64,000 nucleotides of DNA from Dasypus novemcinctus (GCF_030445035.2 NC_080673.1:194041216-194105215), one strand, 5' to 3'; counted from the stretch's first letter, positions 1-11,696 are shown. The notes: generated by a model from the sequence alone, not told the origin. Program-made: numbers and translations.

Positions 1-81
1 AGAACATTCTCATATTGGTTCTGTTAACCACTTCCATCACTGGATTCCCTGTGTTATACAGTCCAATGCTTTGTACAATAC

Positions 82-140
82 ATGGTTCTAAGCCCCTAAA
101 TTTTGGGGTAATTTGTTATGTAGCAATAGTAACTGGATCA
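82..140 (+). repeat. LTR tail remnant, MaLR-like
   Basis: The segment reads like the 3' end of MLT/MaLR LTRs: a 'taagccnctaaattttggggt' type block followed by 'ttgttatgtagcaatagtaact'. The 5' part of the element is not recognisable in the preceding 80 bases. Confidence 0.4.
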
Positions 141-1517
141 GCCACATATTAAAATACATGCATATGCACATATGTGTACATAAGTGAATGAATGAATGAC
201 TAACATAATCATTATTTTTATAGTGGGGCTCTGAAGCCCATACTTTTATAAGTTTTCCTACAATATAAGTAAATGCATTCAATGCCATCAAGAATAATGT
301 CACTAAAGCATATTGCATTTGAAGTTTCTTTGGGTACTTAGGACACTGGAATAAATGTGGAAAAATTGTAGAACCTGAGATGAGACTACTATGGTACCTT
401 CTCTTTGGATGAAAGCTGCAATCATTTGTTATTTAGAGCAATAAAGGACTAATATATACTTTTGACTCCTGGATATGGGGAACACAATTTCAGGTTTAGA
501 TGAATATGTCATTTTCACTCATTTCTTTGAATTTTATAATAATTTTTATTGTAGCTGATTCATTCTCCATGAAAGAAAAATCTATCGCCAGGGAAAACAC
601 ATCACTAAAATAAGGCTCAACTTGGAAGTTGAAGAATCACCTTTGAATCATGAGTTTCACAAAACCACACTCTTCAAATTTGATTTATATTTTCCAATTT
701 ACTGAATTTTATATATCTCTCCCTGAAATATAACTTGAACCACAGCTAATTTTAACCTCATGTTTCTATTGTAAATGGGAAGAAACTCGTATTGACTCAG
801 ATATATTGCCTTCTGTGGTCTACTTTATTTTATAGATATTAAGGCATTTAATTTTCTTCCTCCACTGCTACGACTTTCAACCTGTTTTGAATTACAACCC
901 TTTCTTTTCATTTGCCTCATATCACAACATTCGCCCTTCCTAAGAGAGCTGAGTTACTGAGAATAAAATGCGATAAGATTCATTTTATTTAGAGACTTTT
1001 TTCATATTTGAGATAACTGGAAACACTCTTACATAACAGAGAAAACCACTGCTCCAGTGTAAGAAGTGAATTCTCATATTTTTCTTGATGAAAAGCCTAT
1101 TTGGCTGCATTCTCTTTTCTCCAGCTACTCCCTTAAACTATTCACGGGTATGATGTGCTTCACCAGTTGCAACACAAGTATCATCACAGTGCTTTCGTTT
1201 CTAATTAGTTGCTTGGAAGTGTGCTTGCTCTCCTCAGCAGGACATCCAGGGTCTCACTCTTGAAGCTTCATTTCCACCTTGAGTTGTTCATGAACCTTGA
1301 AGGGCTTACTCAATTCAAAGGGTTGGTCTGCATCCAAATGCTGAAGGAGAGGAAATAGAAGAGTCTAGACAATTACTTCTGCAAATGGTTCCAAGCACTC
1401 CAAGCATTTTTGCCCTCTGCTACACGGACATGCCTGATGGTCCAGATACTCATCTAATGGTCAGATACCAGATTCCTCACATTGGAGACTCCAGGGTTAT
1501 GCTCTTTTAGTTCATAC
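141..1517. other. No recognisable feature
   Basis: AT-rich anonymous sequence. It has short ORFs with no recognisable protein and a small (GAAT)n run near 185-197. Nothing here can be assigned to a gene or a named repeat. Confidence 0.5.
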
Positions 1518-1723
1518 CAGTGTTCTCAGCTGGTAGTGATTTTTCCCCCCAGGGGATATTTAGCAATATTTGGAGACATTTTTGATTGCTACGATTTGCA
1601 TGTTGCCAGCATCTAGTGGGTAGAGGCCAAGGTTACTGCTAAACATCCTACAATACACAAGATGGCCCTCCCTGATAAACAATTATCTGGTCCAATATGT
1701 CAAGAGTGCCCAGGTCCAAAACC
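1518..1723 (+). mobile_element. MER20-like hAT (Charlie) DNA transposon, copy 1
   Basis: This is a non-autonomous DNA transposon remnant of about 200 bases. It begins CAGTGTTCTC and carries the MER20 landmarks in order: 'ggggatatttagcaatatttggagac', 'gcatctagtgggtagaggcc', 'gctaaacatcctacaat', and 'aattatctggtccaa'. The 3' end is degraded. The assignment is from memory of the MER20 consensus. Confidence 0.8.
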
Positions 1724-2567
1724 TATTGTTTCCCAACTATTGATTTACACCACTCTGATCTGTTACTCTCTCCAGCATCTGGATGGGTTTTAGACCTCAG
1801 TCACAAGCTATGCTTGTCACAGCAACAGTCCCTCCCTCCCCATGTAATTCCTGGCTTGAACCATGATGCACGGACCCTGTTTTCTCATTCTTCCTTCCCC
1901 TCCATGGTGTCAGGTATTCTTTATGGATGATCGGCATCAATCTGGATAATTCAGGTTCATCACAGAGGTGTTCACGCTGTTGAAATCCAGCAGGATAGGG
2001 GTTGGTATCTAAATCCCCTTTTTTTTCCTGGGAGGTTGCTTACCCCTTTGCAAATTTATTCTCTTCATGTCACGGGCTACAAGGAACATTTGGAAAGGGC
2101 AGCAACAGGTCACAGAAAGTTGTAGGCACATGACCTGGAGCAATAGGTGTCCACTTGTCTTATATTTGCATAATTGGAGAAGTTGCTCAATTGACCCTTA
2201 ACTGAAACAAGGTTTTATCCAGAGAGACTTGTTGGGTTTACTAGGCAGAAGAGCAGTTGATCATATCTCCTGATTAAAAAATGTTAAGTTCTGCTTTACC
2301 ACACACTCTGATCCAGCCATTATTTTCTCTAGTCCTGTGATGCTACAAATTGTACTGTATTCCCTTCAAATGCACCAAATTCTAATGATACTTAGGAAGC
2401 ACAGGCAGGTCACTAGACTCAATTTAGGAATGGTTTCTCTGCTGGTTCTAAGTAAAAAATGTTCATGTCTTCACTATATGCATCCCCAATTCCCTGCACA
2501 GGCAAACTGCCTTGTCCCCTAATGCAGAATGTTTGGGAACTTGTAGAGATTTGGCACATCTATACTT

Positions 2568-2594
2568 GCTTCCTGATTTGCCAAATCAGGAAGC
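2568..2594. repeat. 27-bp hairpin: 13-bp perfect arms, 1-base spacer
   Basis: The left arm gcttcctgatttg (2568-2580) is followed by a single c and then its exact reverse complement (2582-2594). It is not part of a recognised transposon end. Confidence 0.95.
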
Positions 2595-3449
2595 TATGTT
2601 TCTGAAATCTTTAGATGGACAAAGGTATAAATAAAACTTTCTTGGGCTTGCCTCTGATCTCAATCACTGTAGATGTTTTTGGAAATACCTGGCAGGGTCC
2701 AAAGACCTGTGTTGCAAAGAGATTTATGGAGTCAATGGTCTCTGTAAATCGGTAACTGCCTGTGTTTTACTATTTGGGAGATGGATTTTGGAGCAGAGGA
2801 CAAATGGACACACACTGCTATGCCCCATTCTGCTCTTTAGGTTTGGACTCTGAGGGTCTTTGATATACTTGAGAGGTTTTGATGGTAGTAAGGAAAGATG
2901 GACACTGTCATATGTGTCCATCCAGGGCTGGACAGGGATGCAGTGCCACAGTGGCCTGGTCAACCTCGTGAGGTACAGAGCCTCTGGGTTCTAAGTACCA
3001 TCATATCTTGTTGCCCTATTTTAGTCTTTGTGTTATAATTCCTTTCTGTTATCTCTGAGACATCAGTAAAATATTATAATTGTTACATCATCTCCTCTAT
3101 GTTGTGGGAAATTACAGAAAAGGTTTATATTCATTCTTGGGCCAGAAGTGTAAAGAGAAGAAAAGTAATTTCAGAGGCCTTAATGGTGATACCTATGGAG
3201 ATTGATGAAGTCCCCAAAAGGCAACTGAATTCTAGGAACAAGACTTGGGTGCGAGGGAGTTGGGGGTGGAGGTGGCCTGCTGTGAGATCTGGCCCTTCTC
3301 ATTTGGAGATGCTTCCTCTTTACAGCCCAGCCTGGGTTATTTTACCAAGGGCTCCTGTGGTTGAAGCACACCTTCTTCAGGGTGCTAATATGTGCTCGAT
3401 ATCTTAAGATTATCTCCTAATTCAAGTCCCCACTATCAATGAAGAAGGA

Positions 3450-3608
3450 TCCATCATCATTGACAAGGCTTCCTTCTTTCTTTATCCTCCTAGTGCTTTC
3501 CACTATCATAGCTATTGACACATCATTTTGTCTTTCCTACTGGGGTCTCTTAACTGGGGGAGTTTCCAGGCACATAGTAGGCACTCAAAAAATATTTGTT
3601 GAATGATG
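3450..3608 (+). repeat. L2 LINE 3' end
   Basis: It has the L2 tail signature 'ggcacatagtaggcactcaa' followed by 'atatttgttgaatga', preceded by a diverged coding-less stretch. This is an ancient, immobile remnant. Confidence 0.7.
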
Positions 3609-4328
3609 GAAGGAGCAAATCAACACATGAATGAAAGTCTTCATTGGGTCTTGATTTGAGGGCAAAAACTTATGGCTGGGGGTCTGAAAATACAATCCAC
3701 TCTTGAAATCAGCTGTGTTGATTCAGAGGGCCAGGGAGGCTGCTTCTGCTAGATTTTGGAAGATTGTCTATGATAGCAGGCGTCAGTAGGACAAGTGGTT
3801 AGCAGGGTCAAGTTTAGTGCAAGACTGCGCTGCTGGCCTCCAGCCTTAGGTCTGCCATTTGTTAACTGGATAATGAGTCAAGTAGGTTTTGGCTTTAGTT
3901 GATGTCTAATTTCAAATTAAAATTAAAATTTATCTGTACATCAATCTATCAATCCATTTGACAGTTATTAAATACTTGCCATGCGGCATGTATGGTACAA
4001 AATACTGATGATTCAAAGATGATAATGACAAAATCCTTTCCTTCTAATTATTTACCACCTAGTAGGGGTTGAAACCTCCTTCCACACTTGCCCAATCAGG
4101 TTTTGTGGTCAGTCTCAGAAGGAATGTCTGCAACCAGGGAATTGCCATTATTGCCCCAAATGTTTATTACCATATAGAGGAATGGCTCTTGATTGTAGAC
4201 TAGGCAATGGGAAGGGCCAAGCCAAATGAAAGACAGAAGACTTGACTCTAGTCCTGTCTTGGCATCATTGACAAGTTCCTCATCTTTCATAGATCTCCAT
4301 TTACTCTTCTGTAACATGAAGATGTTTT

Positions 4329-4463
4329 CTTTTCTTTCTTTTTTTTGGTTTGCTTGGTGGTTTTTGTTGTTGTTTGTTTGTTTTCAGGAGACACCGCGGA
4401 CCGAACCTGGGACCTCCCATGTGGGAATTAGGCACTGAACCACTTGAACCACATCCACTCCCC
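4329..4463 (-). mobile_element. tRNA-head SINE (DAS-like, old type)
   Basis: On the minus strand this is a tRNA-derived head with a degenerate B box, followed by a T/GT-rich tail on the plus-strand left side. It is flanked by a perfect 10-base target-site duplication, aagatgtttt, at 4319-4328 and 4464-4473, which fixes both ends. Confidence 0.88.
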
Positions 4464-5214
4464 AAGATGTTTTAGAAAACTTCTCCTAGCCCACACTTTC
4501 TTGGATTTTATAAAATCTTACAAAATTCATGCTCTAGTAAATAGTTATCTTTGATGGCCACTAGAGGTCAGTACCTTAAAAAGCAAACTGGCTGGCCCTT
4601 CTGCCAGCAACATAGGCCTTGAAGCAAAAGCAAAATTATCCCTTTTTTACCTTGTTTGGGTCAGGAAGAAACATTCCCAAAGAAACCGTTTTCCTTTTGA
4701 CATGTGAGAGCCTTGGTCTTGACATCCCCGCCCTCCTTTTGCTAAGCACTCGCTGCAGAGGTTGATACTGACAATCTGAGTGTGAGACGGGAATGAATAG
4801 AAAGAATAGCCCCAGTTGTGGAAGAGTTTAAGGTCTATGTCCTGACCTAAATGAATTTGTGTCTGTGTGACATAAGGAACGAGAAATCGAAAACCACTTT
4901 TCTGTCGAGCAGGCCCCTCAGCAGACCCAATCCATTTAGAGTTCGCCCCTATCCATTTAGTAACTCCCTGAGAATTCAAGGGAAGATACATTTCCCTCTC
5001 CTCTCCCGGAGCTGTGGGGGTGGGGAAGGAATTTCCCCCCTCTCCCTGGGTTCCTACCACCCAGAAAAACAGCAGCTTCTACTCTCTCAAGTTGTGGCTT
5101 TTATATAGCCTGTGCATAAATCCAAAATTATTTTACATCCAAATATGCCTAGAAAGCCAATTGAGAAGTATAAACTCTACAGGCTTTGGATATTCAGGAA
5201 GGATGCAAGCCAAA

Positions 5215-5626
5215 TGTGTCGAGCCCACCTGGAATGTAGGGGGTTTTGTGCTAAAAGCTTACCTGGAATGTGGGGGTTCATGCTAAAAGCTGACTTGGAA
5301 TGTGGAGGGTATATGTTAACTCAAGCCTACCCGGAATGTGGGGATATGTGTTAAATCAAGCTTACCTGGAGGAAATGACCTATCTAATACTCAGATAAAA
5401 CACTTGAAGAAACTAACAAAAAGTCCTGTCGCATGCAAGCACTGTTTGTCTCCCCACTCTTATTTCCTCTCTATAAAAAGGATACAACAATTCTATTTGG
5501 AGCTCGATTTTTATTAGGACAGGAGTCCACCGAGTCTGGCTGGTCGAAATAAACCATCTTCCTTCTCAGAGTTCTCGTGTCCTGGCCTTTGATACTGCAT
5601 ACACCCGACTTCTCTGCTACTACAGC
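5215..5626 (+). mobile_element. Putative solitary endogenous-retrovirus LTR
   Basis: The features are in LTR order. A TG start at about 5215 is followed by a U3-like block of four full repeats of 32-36 bases, with 'ggaatgt' at 5231, 5265, 5297 and 5333 and a fifth, partial copy. A TATA-like tataaaa lies at 5472-5478 and AATAAA at 5548-5553, followed by a U5-like tail ending in a CA near 5626 or 5635. Target-site duplications are ambiguous, so both boundaries are approximate. No gag, pol or env frame is present. Sequence at 4600-5214 may belong to the same element. Confidence 0.5.
5229..5370 (+). repeat. Tandem 32-36 bp repeat inside the LTR-like segment
   Basis: Four complete units and one partial unit share the pattern 'cctggaatgt-gggg-n-tgctaaaagctta'. 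Spacings between units are 34, 32 and 36 bases. Direct repeats in U3 often act as enhancers in retroviral LTRs; that role here is inference. Confidence 0.85.
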
Positions 5627-5639
5627 TTGAAGCAGCCAA

Positions 5640-6554
5640 TGCCTTTTCTCCATCTTTTGATGGCTCCTTCCAATGGAAGGAGGAGGGATGATTTCTCCGA
5701 GTGGTGAGAGGGAATAGTGAAAGGCCATTGGTCCTGGTGTCCTTTGTGGGAGTGGGGGTCTGTAGAGGATCTCCTGGGTTCTGGGAGTTTGATTCTGGGT
5801 GAGGCATATCCCTGTTCATTCTGAATAGAGAAGTCTCTGTTCTGTAAGGCAAATGGTCTCCAAGTTCCAGCCCTAACCTCAGGGCCACCACTGGGGAGTT
5901 TGTTCTGGCCTCAATTCCAAGTTGCCTTCCCTGACTTGGTGTTACCAAGGAAAACCAATAGTTTGGTTCAGATCTCACTTTAGCATGTATTTCTTTGGTT
6001 GCCTTAGTTCCTCAGAGGAGAGAAATGGGATAACATGGAAACCCCTCTTAAATCCCGTCAGTGGTGGGTTAATATTTTCTGGTAATGACACTTGTTACTG
6101 CCATCCTATTTGTCATGTGGTAGAAGTAGGACTTAGGCAAGAGTAAGCTCAGGACCATCCTTGGGACACAGAACTTGGGAAAGAAGACAAATATACCTCC
6201 TCTGTAGCCATCATTTTGCACAGTTGAAATCAAGCTAAAATGAATGTAAAGGACAACCTCAGTGGAAAAGAAATCATTAAAAGACAACTTAAGAAGTATG
6301 TAGCACAAAGACGTTTGTTTTTCCTGATTTGCCAAAGTCATGGTGGAGTTACAGAAAACTTGGCATTAAATCCTAGGTTTTTGCTGTTGTTGTTGTTGGT
6401 ACTAGCTGGTGGTCCTTTGTCTCCTACTAACTGTTCTCCTGTACCTTACTACCTCTTACTACCTCTTCATTCCATAAGGAGAAAATCAAATGTGAAAATC
6501 AAATGTAAAGGATGCAGAACAACTGCCCCAATAATAATAGTGAATGAATAAAAA
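5640..6554. other. No recognisable gene or named repeat
   Basis: A minus-strand ORF at 5514-5978 overlaps the LTR and resembles no known protein. A perfect 13-base tandem duplication (gaaaatcaaatgt twice) lies at 6481-6506. Nothing else can be assigned. Confidence 0.45.
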
Positions 6555-6690
6555 TTCATTTACGTAGCACATTCATCCATTCATTCATTCACTTATTTAG
6601 TCCACAAATATTCCACATGTTCCAAGTGCCAGGGAAAGGGCAATGAACAAAACAAACAAGCCCTGTCTTAAAGGAGCTGATGTTTATTTG
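6555..6690 (-). repeat. L2 LINE 3' end, antisense
   Basis: In the plus direction this reads 'cattcattcattcactta', 'ccacaaatattcc', 'agtgccaggg', 'aaggagctgatg'. That is the reverse complement of the L2 tail. Confidence 0.65.
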
Positions 6691-8705
6691 AGAGTCGACA
6701 AAGTGCTGTAGCAGATGCTGCCAGAGCCCCTCCGGTAGCTCTTCTCTGAGTCCTCTGGTAGATTTCCAAAGGCCTTATCTGCATCTCTGTGTCTGAAGCC
6801 TTTTCCCAGAACCTTGAAAAGCCACTGTGCCTGAATATCAGTGACTCGCCAAAGTGCAGGAAACTTAACATTCCTGGGATCAGCCCTCAAACAATGACTC
6901 TTGGAGTTGGTCTTTAAATACTCCAGCTTCCTCACCTTTGGGGCAAGGTAATTCGGTGGTGTTATCCCTTTGGGATAAGCGTCAATCAGCCACTGTGCGT
7001 GTTTGCTTAGTAACACATGCTTACCTATTGGCTGCCTTCTCTTCTCTCAGTTGCTTCCCCACTACCTTATTGGTGTTTCCCACACCTCCCAAACTAACTG
7101 CGCACCCTCACAGCTTTATCTCAGGGGGAAACTCGCCTAGAACAGTAGCTTTTCACATAATCACATTTGGTCTTTGAAAGGGCCCTTGAGGTGCCACCTG
7201 CCTCATCACTGTCCTTTTCAAGGGGCAAAATCCTGCCAACATCTCCTGCTGCTGTGCTTGGCCTAGGCAATTGTATTTTGTATCAGGTCATTGCAGCCTT
7301 AGCTGACTGATCAAGGGGCGCATCTGGCTCAGCTGGCAATCCCCACAGTGGCCCCCTGGCCAATGGGCCGGCTGAGCCATCAGGTTCTCTCTCTGGAGAT
7401 GTGAGCTAGGAAAGAAAGAAAATCAGGTAGTGCTTGAGCAATTGAAGATGAACCGAAAAAGATGCCATGAACATGGCATTGGGCTATGAAAATCCGTGAG
7501 TGGTTGAAATTAAGAGAAAGCAGAATACATAAGGTAGATAGACAGAAGGTATACATGAGCAGAATACATAAGGTAGATAGACAGAAGGGGAAGAGGCCAG
7601 CAGGTAGTGTGAGAAACCCATGGAGGCAGAAAGAAGCAGAAACATGGAGAGTGGTGGAATCAAGTTCAGTGGTTGGCGGCCAGACTCAGGATTTGCCAAG
7701 TTCTCTACTGAGGCCCCTTGAGAGCTCCTGGAGCAATCCTGGGTCCTACCAGTCCTGGTCAAAGCAGGGGCTCCCAAGCCCATTATCCCTGCTCTGAATT
7801 TGTAAACAAATCTACTTCAGAAGACAGTTGTAAAATTTTGATTTTAATTGCATGTCGTGAAACTGGGCATGGCTTTTAGAGTGAATCAGGATACAAAAGA
7901 TGGTGAGTTTTCATTAGGACTGGGGGGAAACCTCGGGGTCATTTAATTCAAGAAAGGCAAGATGATTTTGTCTCGTGGCTGGACTCTTGCTGAGCGGTGG
8001 TGACAGCCTGGAACACTTGGGCGAGAAGGATTCCCAGTGGGCAGGAATGCTGTGATCGATGAGCAAGGTCTGCTGCGAGTTCTGAGAAAGGAAGGCAACC
8101 ACATGTTTTCCACCACCCACCTAATGTGGAAACAGAGGCCTGCAGCATTTCGGTGACTGGTCCAAAAGTCTCAGCAGGCTGGTTACTGGAATTGCTGGGA
8201 CTAGATTTTAGGTCTTCTGACTTTCCACTTAGCTTTCCTGATGACTTTCTGATCCAGCAAACTTTGGCCTTTAAAACTGTTTGGGGGAGCTAAGAATTGC
8301 TTCCCATAAGAACAGCTCCTACTTACTATTTGAGAACTTAAACTCACAGCCTCCTGAAGGTCACTTGGGTTCACACTAGGTCTTTGCAGGTGAATTCTAG
8401 GGAAGTGAAGTTGCCGGATTTAGCAAATCAAAATACAAGACACTCAGTCAAACAGTTGGGACTCACTAAACAATTATTTGTATTATCTGCAATGCAAATT
8501 TGACTGGCATTCTGTATTTCTTCTGGCAAAAAATCCCTAATGGGAAGTCAAGTGGGTAATGACTACTTCCGTGTGTGTGTCTTGATAAATTGATGTACGT
8601 GCAGCGTGGGCCTGACTGTTTCTCTTGCCAACCATCTAAATGTTTGTTAGCCAATGGCCTGACCTACTGGAACATCTCAGGACACTGTGCTCTAATTTGT
8701 TTTCT
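6691..8705. other. Anonymous intergenic sequence with a 39-bp-period tandem duplication
   Basis: This holds the tandem duplication at 7519-7588 and a minus-strand 110-residue ORF at 6684-7016 that I cannot identify. The stretch 7190-7400 looks like an old repeat I cannot name. No supported gene. Confidence 0.4.
7519..7588 (+). repeat. Tandem duplication, period 39 bp
   Basis: A 31-base block starting agcagaatacataaggta is repeated exactly at 7519-7549 and 7558-7588, separated by 8 bases. Confidence 0.95.
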
Positions 8706-9485
8706 TCCCCCCGCCCCCCCAACCCCCCATTTTAATCACTTTCATATGTACAATCTAATGATTTTAATTACATTTGTAAAATTGTTTTGCCATCACCACC
8801 ATCTATTACCAACATTTTTTCATCACCACAAACAGAAACTCTGAACCCATTTAGCATTAACTCGCCTTTCGTCTGCCTGTACCCCCACCCCTCACCCTTG
8901 GTAACCTGTAATCTACTTTCTGTCTCTTTGTATTTGCTTATTTTAGTTATTTCATGTAAGTGAGATCATACACTATCTGTCCTTTTGTGTCTGGCTTATT
9001 TCACTCAACCTGATGTATCAGAACATCATTCCTTTTTATGGCTGAAAAATATTCCATTGTATGTAAATTCCACATTTTGTTTATTCATTCATCTGTCAAT
9101 GGACACTGGGTTATTTCTTTCTTTTGGCTATTGTGAAAAATGCTGCTATGAACAATGGTGTATAAATATCTGTTCGAGTCCCTGTTTCCAATTATCTGGG
9201 GGTGTAGACCTAAAAATGGAATTGCCTGCCCATTTGGTAACTCTATGTTTAACTCTCCGAGGAACCACCAAACTGGTTTTCACAGCAGCTGCACCATTTT
9301 AACAATCCCATCAACGGTGTACAAGGTTTCTTACTTCTTCATATCTTTGCCAATATTTGTAAATTTCATTAAAAAAAATAGCCATCTTAGTGAGTATGAA
9401 GAGTTATCTTGTTGTGGTTTTTATCTGCATTTCCCTAATGGCTAATGATATTGATGTGCTTTCATTTTAGAACATAGTGAGGCCT
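8706..9485 (-). mobile_element. L1 LINE 3' fragment (old L1M type), antisense
   Basis: In the plus direction the text is the typical antisense L1M 3' region: 'gccatcaccaccatctatt', 'ggtaacctgtaatctact', 'ggctgaaaaatattccattgta', 'gctattgtgaaaaatgctgc', 'ggaattgcctgcccatttggt'. No intact reverse transcriptase frame remains. Confidence 0.8.
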
Positions 9486-9583
9486 GGGTGTTTTCTGCAG
9501 AAAATCTCTGCAACTCCTTTATCATTGTTCTAGAGTGATTTCACCAATAATCAGGATGCACAGCAGTGTCAAAATGTCACCTG

Positions 9584-9662
9584 GCGGAGTGGATGTAACT
9601 CAGTGGTTGAGTGCCTGCCTCCCACGTACAATGTCCTGGGTTCAATCCCAGGTACCTCCTAA
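9584..9662 (+). mobile_element. tRNA-head SINE, monomer
   Basis: It is a tRNA-like head with an A-box-like taactcagtgg and a B-box-like ggttcaatccc. It abuts directly on an L1 3' segment and has no recognisable tail or target-site duplication. Confidence 0.75.
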
Positions 9663-10165
9663 AATAATGTAATCTGAAATTATATCAATTCTAAGGGACA
9701 ACGATAGTGGATATAAGGCAGTATGGACTTTTTCCTTTTGGAATAATGAAAACGTTCTAAAATTGTGTTATGACAGCACAATTCTGTGTTGAATATGAGA
9801 GCCATTGTGTGTACACTCTGTCTCCTGAGGTGGAAGATGGACTGTGGTTAACAGAACAAATAAGAGAACATTCTCTCATGAACTATAACACATATATAAT
9901 ACTAATATTGGGTGTTATTCACCTGGTGGGTTGGGGGAAAACACACCAATTGTAAGATATTGGCTATAGTTAGCAGCAATGTTTGACAATGCTTTTTCAT
10001 GGTTTGTAACAATTATGTCACAACAATGCAAGGGGTTGGTGGATGGAGGGGTGATGTATGGGAACCCTGTATGAAGATATGCATGTTTGTTTTCTGTGCA
10101 CTTATTGTTTTTCTGTGCACTTATTGTTTATGGATGTTCATGTATGAATGATAAACTTCAACAAA
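9663..10165 (+). mobile_element. L1 LINE 3' UTR, forward, with A-rich end
   Basis: It shares long stretches with the segment at 29355-29802, such as 'gcaacaatgcaa', 'gttggtgga', 'aggggtgatgtatg' and 'gttcatgtatgaatgata'. It ends 'cttcaacaaaaaaag'. A 19-base tandem duplication (10092-10129) is specific to this copy. Confidence 0.75.
10092..10129 (+). repeat. Perfect 19-bp tandem duplication
   Basis: ttctgtgcacttattgttt occurs twice head-to-tail (10092-10110 and 10111-10129). The sister L1 3' UTR at 29700-29760 has a single, diverged copy, so the duplication arose after insertion. Confidence 0.92.
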
Positions 10166-10879
10166 AAAAGTTAAAGAATGTGATCTGAAGCTCTGTAAGG
10201 AATAGATTATAGAAATTCTGCTTTTGCTTGTTGTTAATTTCTACCATGGTTAGCATCTCATAAGTAATCTTGTAAAAGATAGCACTTGTGTAATGTAAGA
10301 GCATGTATGCAAGCTCTTAGAGTTGATGATCTTTCTCCTTTCAGTGCTTTCAAATCATTTCTTGGACTTCTGACTAGAATGGGAAATCTTAGCGTCAATA
10401 AATCCTGCCACCTCCATGATGGCACTGGAGTGAAGCCATAAATTCTGTTTTCTTCATATTGCCTCTCATAAACACCTTTGCAATCTGACAAGTGCATTGG
10501 TTCTGAGTGATCTCATGCTGTAGCTAACCCACTGGGTTTATAGTTCTGGACTAATAAAAACGCAATAAAATGATGTCAATTCAAGACTCATTTCCTTTCC
10601 CATTCAAGTTAGGATGGAATAATTAAAAACTTATAAACTAGGATTATTTTGCCTTAGTCTTTCTTTCAAGAATCTTCTGGAGTAGATGTCCAGGTATGCC
10701 ACTTGAAGCTTGATGTAATTTCACACTTTAAACTACAGTTCTAGGGGGCTGTTTTTGGTAATTCTTAGAACTTTTCTCTGCAATGCTTTGTAAACCAAAT
10801 AATATGCAGCTACCCTCATCATCCAGGAGCTTGCATTAAAGAGTTATTACATAAGTAAAATTGTTTACTATAAAAATTA

Positions 10880-11265
10880 AAATTACAGGAACAAGGGCAT
10901 AAATTTAAAAATCTCTATTAAAAATTTTTTTATCCAGACCTTTTGTATGCACATATGCAAACATACATTAAAAAGGAATAATTACTGAAAATATGTTTTA
11001 GACGTCTATTATGTTCTCTTAATATTTCATGAACATCTCGTAGTGACAATACATTCGTACTCTCGTTGTTTTTAATGACTCCATATATTCTATTTGGATG
11101 GATGGATTACAGCTTATTTAACCAATCTTCTGTTTTCAGACATTTAGGCTGTCTCTAAATTTTCCATATCACACTCTGCTGCAAGGCTCTTGCTGTAATT
11201 AAATCTTTGCTCACAATATTAATTATTTTCCTGGGGTACATACTTAGAAATTGGAGACTTTGACT
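10880..11265 (-). mobile_element. L1-like 3' fragment, antisense
   Basis: The plus strand shows the antisense L1M pattern 'gtgacaatacattcgtac', 'gactccatatattctatttggatgg', 'tttaaccaatcttctgttttc', 'ggggtacatacttagaaattgg'. It is highly diverged. Confidence 0.6.
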
Positions 11266-11509
11266 TTTGAATCTTAAATAAAACAAAAATGAAATAGTTG
11301 GGCTATAAGAAGAAGAAATTGGGGTGAAGACACAGTTTTATAGATGGGGTACTGTTCAACTAGGGGTTCTCACAAGGAAACAAATATTTTACCTTAAATG
11401 ATGACCAGCCAGACAGTTAAGTCTGTGAAAAAAATAACTGAAAGATGGTTGTTGGCAGAAAGATAGGTTGGGGATATCAGGTAGTGTGTCTCCATTCAAA
11501 GCCATAGAG

Positions 11510-11696
11510 CAGTAGTTCTCCACCAGAGGGGATATGTCCCCATGGGATATTTGGCAGTATCTGGAGACAGGGCTTGGGGGCATCTAGTGGGTAGAGATCA
11601 GGGATACTGCTCAACATCCTACGATGCCCAGGAAGCCTCCTACAACAAAGAATTATCTGGCCCAAATTGTTAATAATGCCAAGGCTAAGAAACCCC
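11510..11696 (+). mobile_element. MER20-like hAT (Charlie) DNA transposon, copy 2
   Basis: It starts CAGTAGTTCTCCACC and carries 'gggatatttggcagtatctggagac', 'ggcatctagtgggtagagatc', 'catcctacgatgcccagga' and 'caacaaagaattatctggccc', ending 'gctaagaaacccc'. Internal bases between 'ggagac' and 'gcatctag' are deleted relative to the consensus I recall. Confidence 0.85.

Larger units (their letters stand above)
1724..4318. other. Intergenic DNA with an L2 end and one hairpin
   Basis: This stretch is mostly anonymous. It contains a 27-base near-perfect palindrome (2568-2594) and an L2-like 3' end at about 3450-3608. The short ORFs (for example 3099-3407) resemble no protein I recognise. Confidence 0.45.

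Noticed and set aside
4647-5060. 137-residue minus-strand ORF
   Set aside because: It has no recognisable domain and lies next to the LTR-like element; probably repeat-derived or chance.
5514-5978. 154-residue minus-strand ORF
   Set aside because: It runs antisense through an LTR-like segment, with no recognisable domain or splice context.
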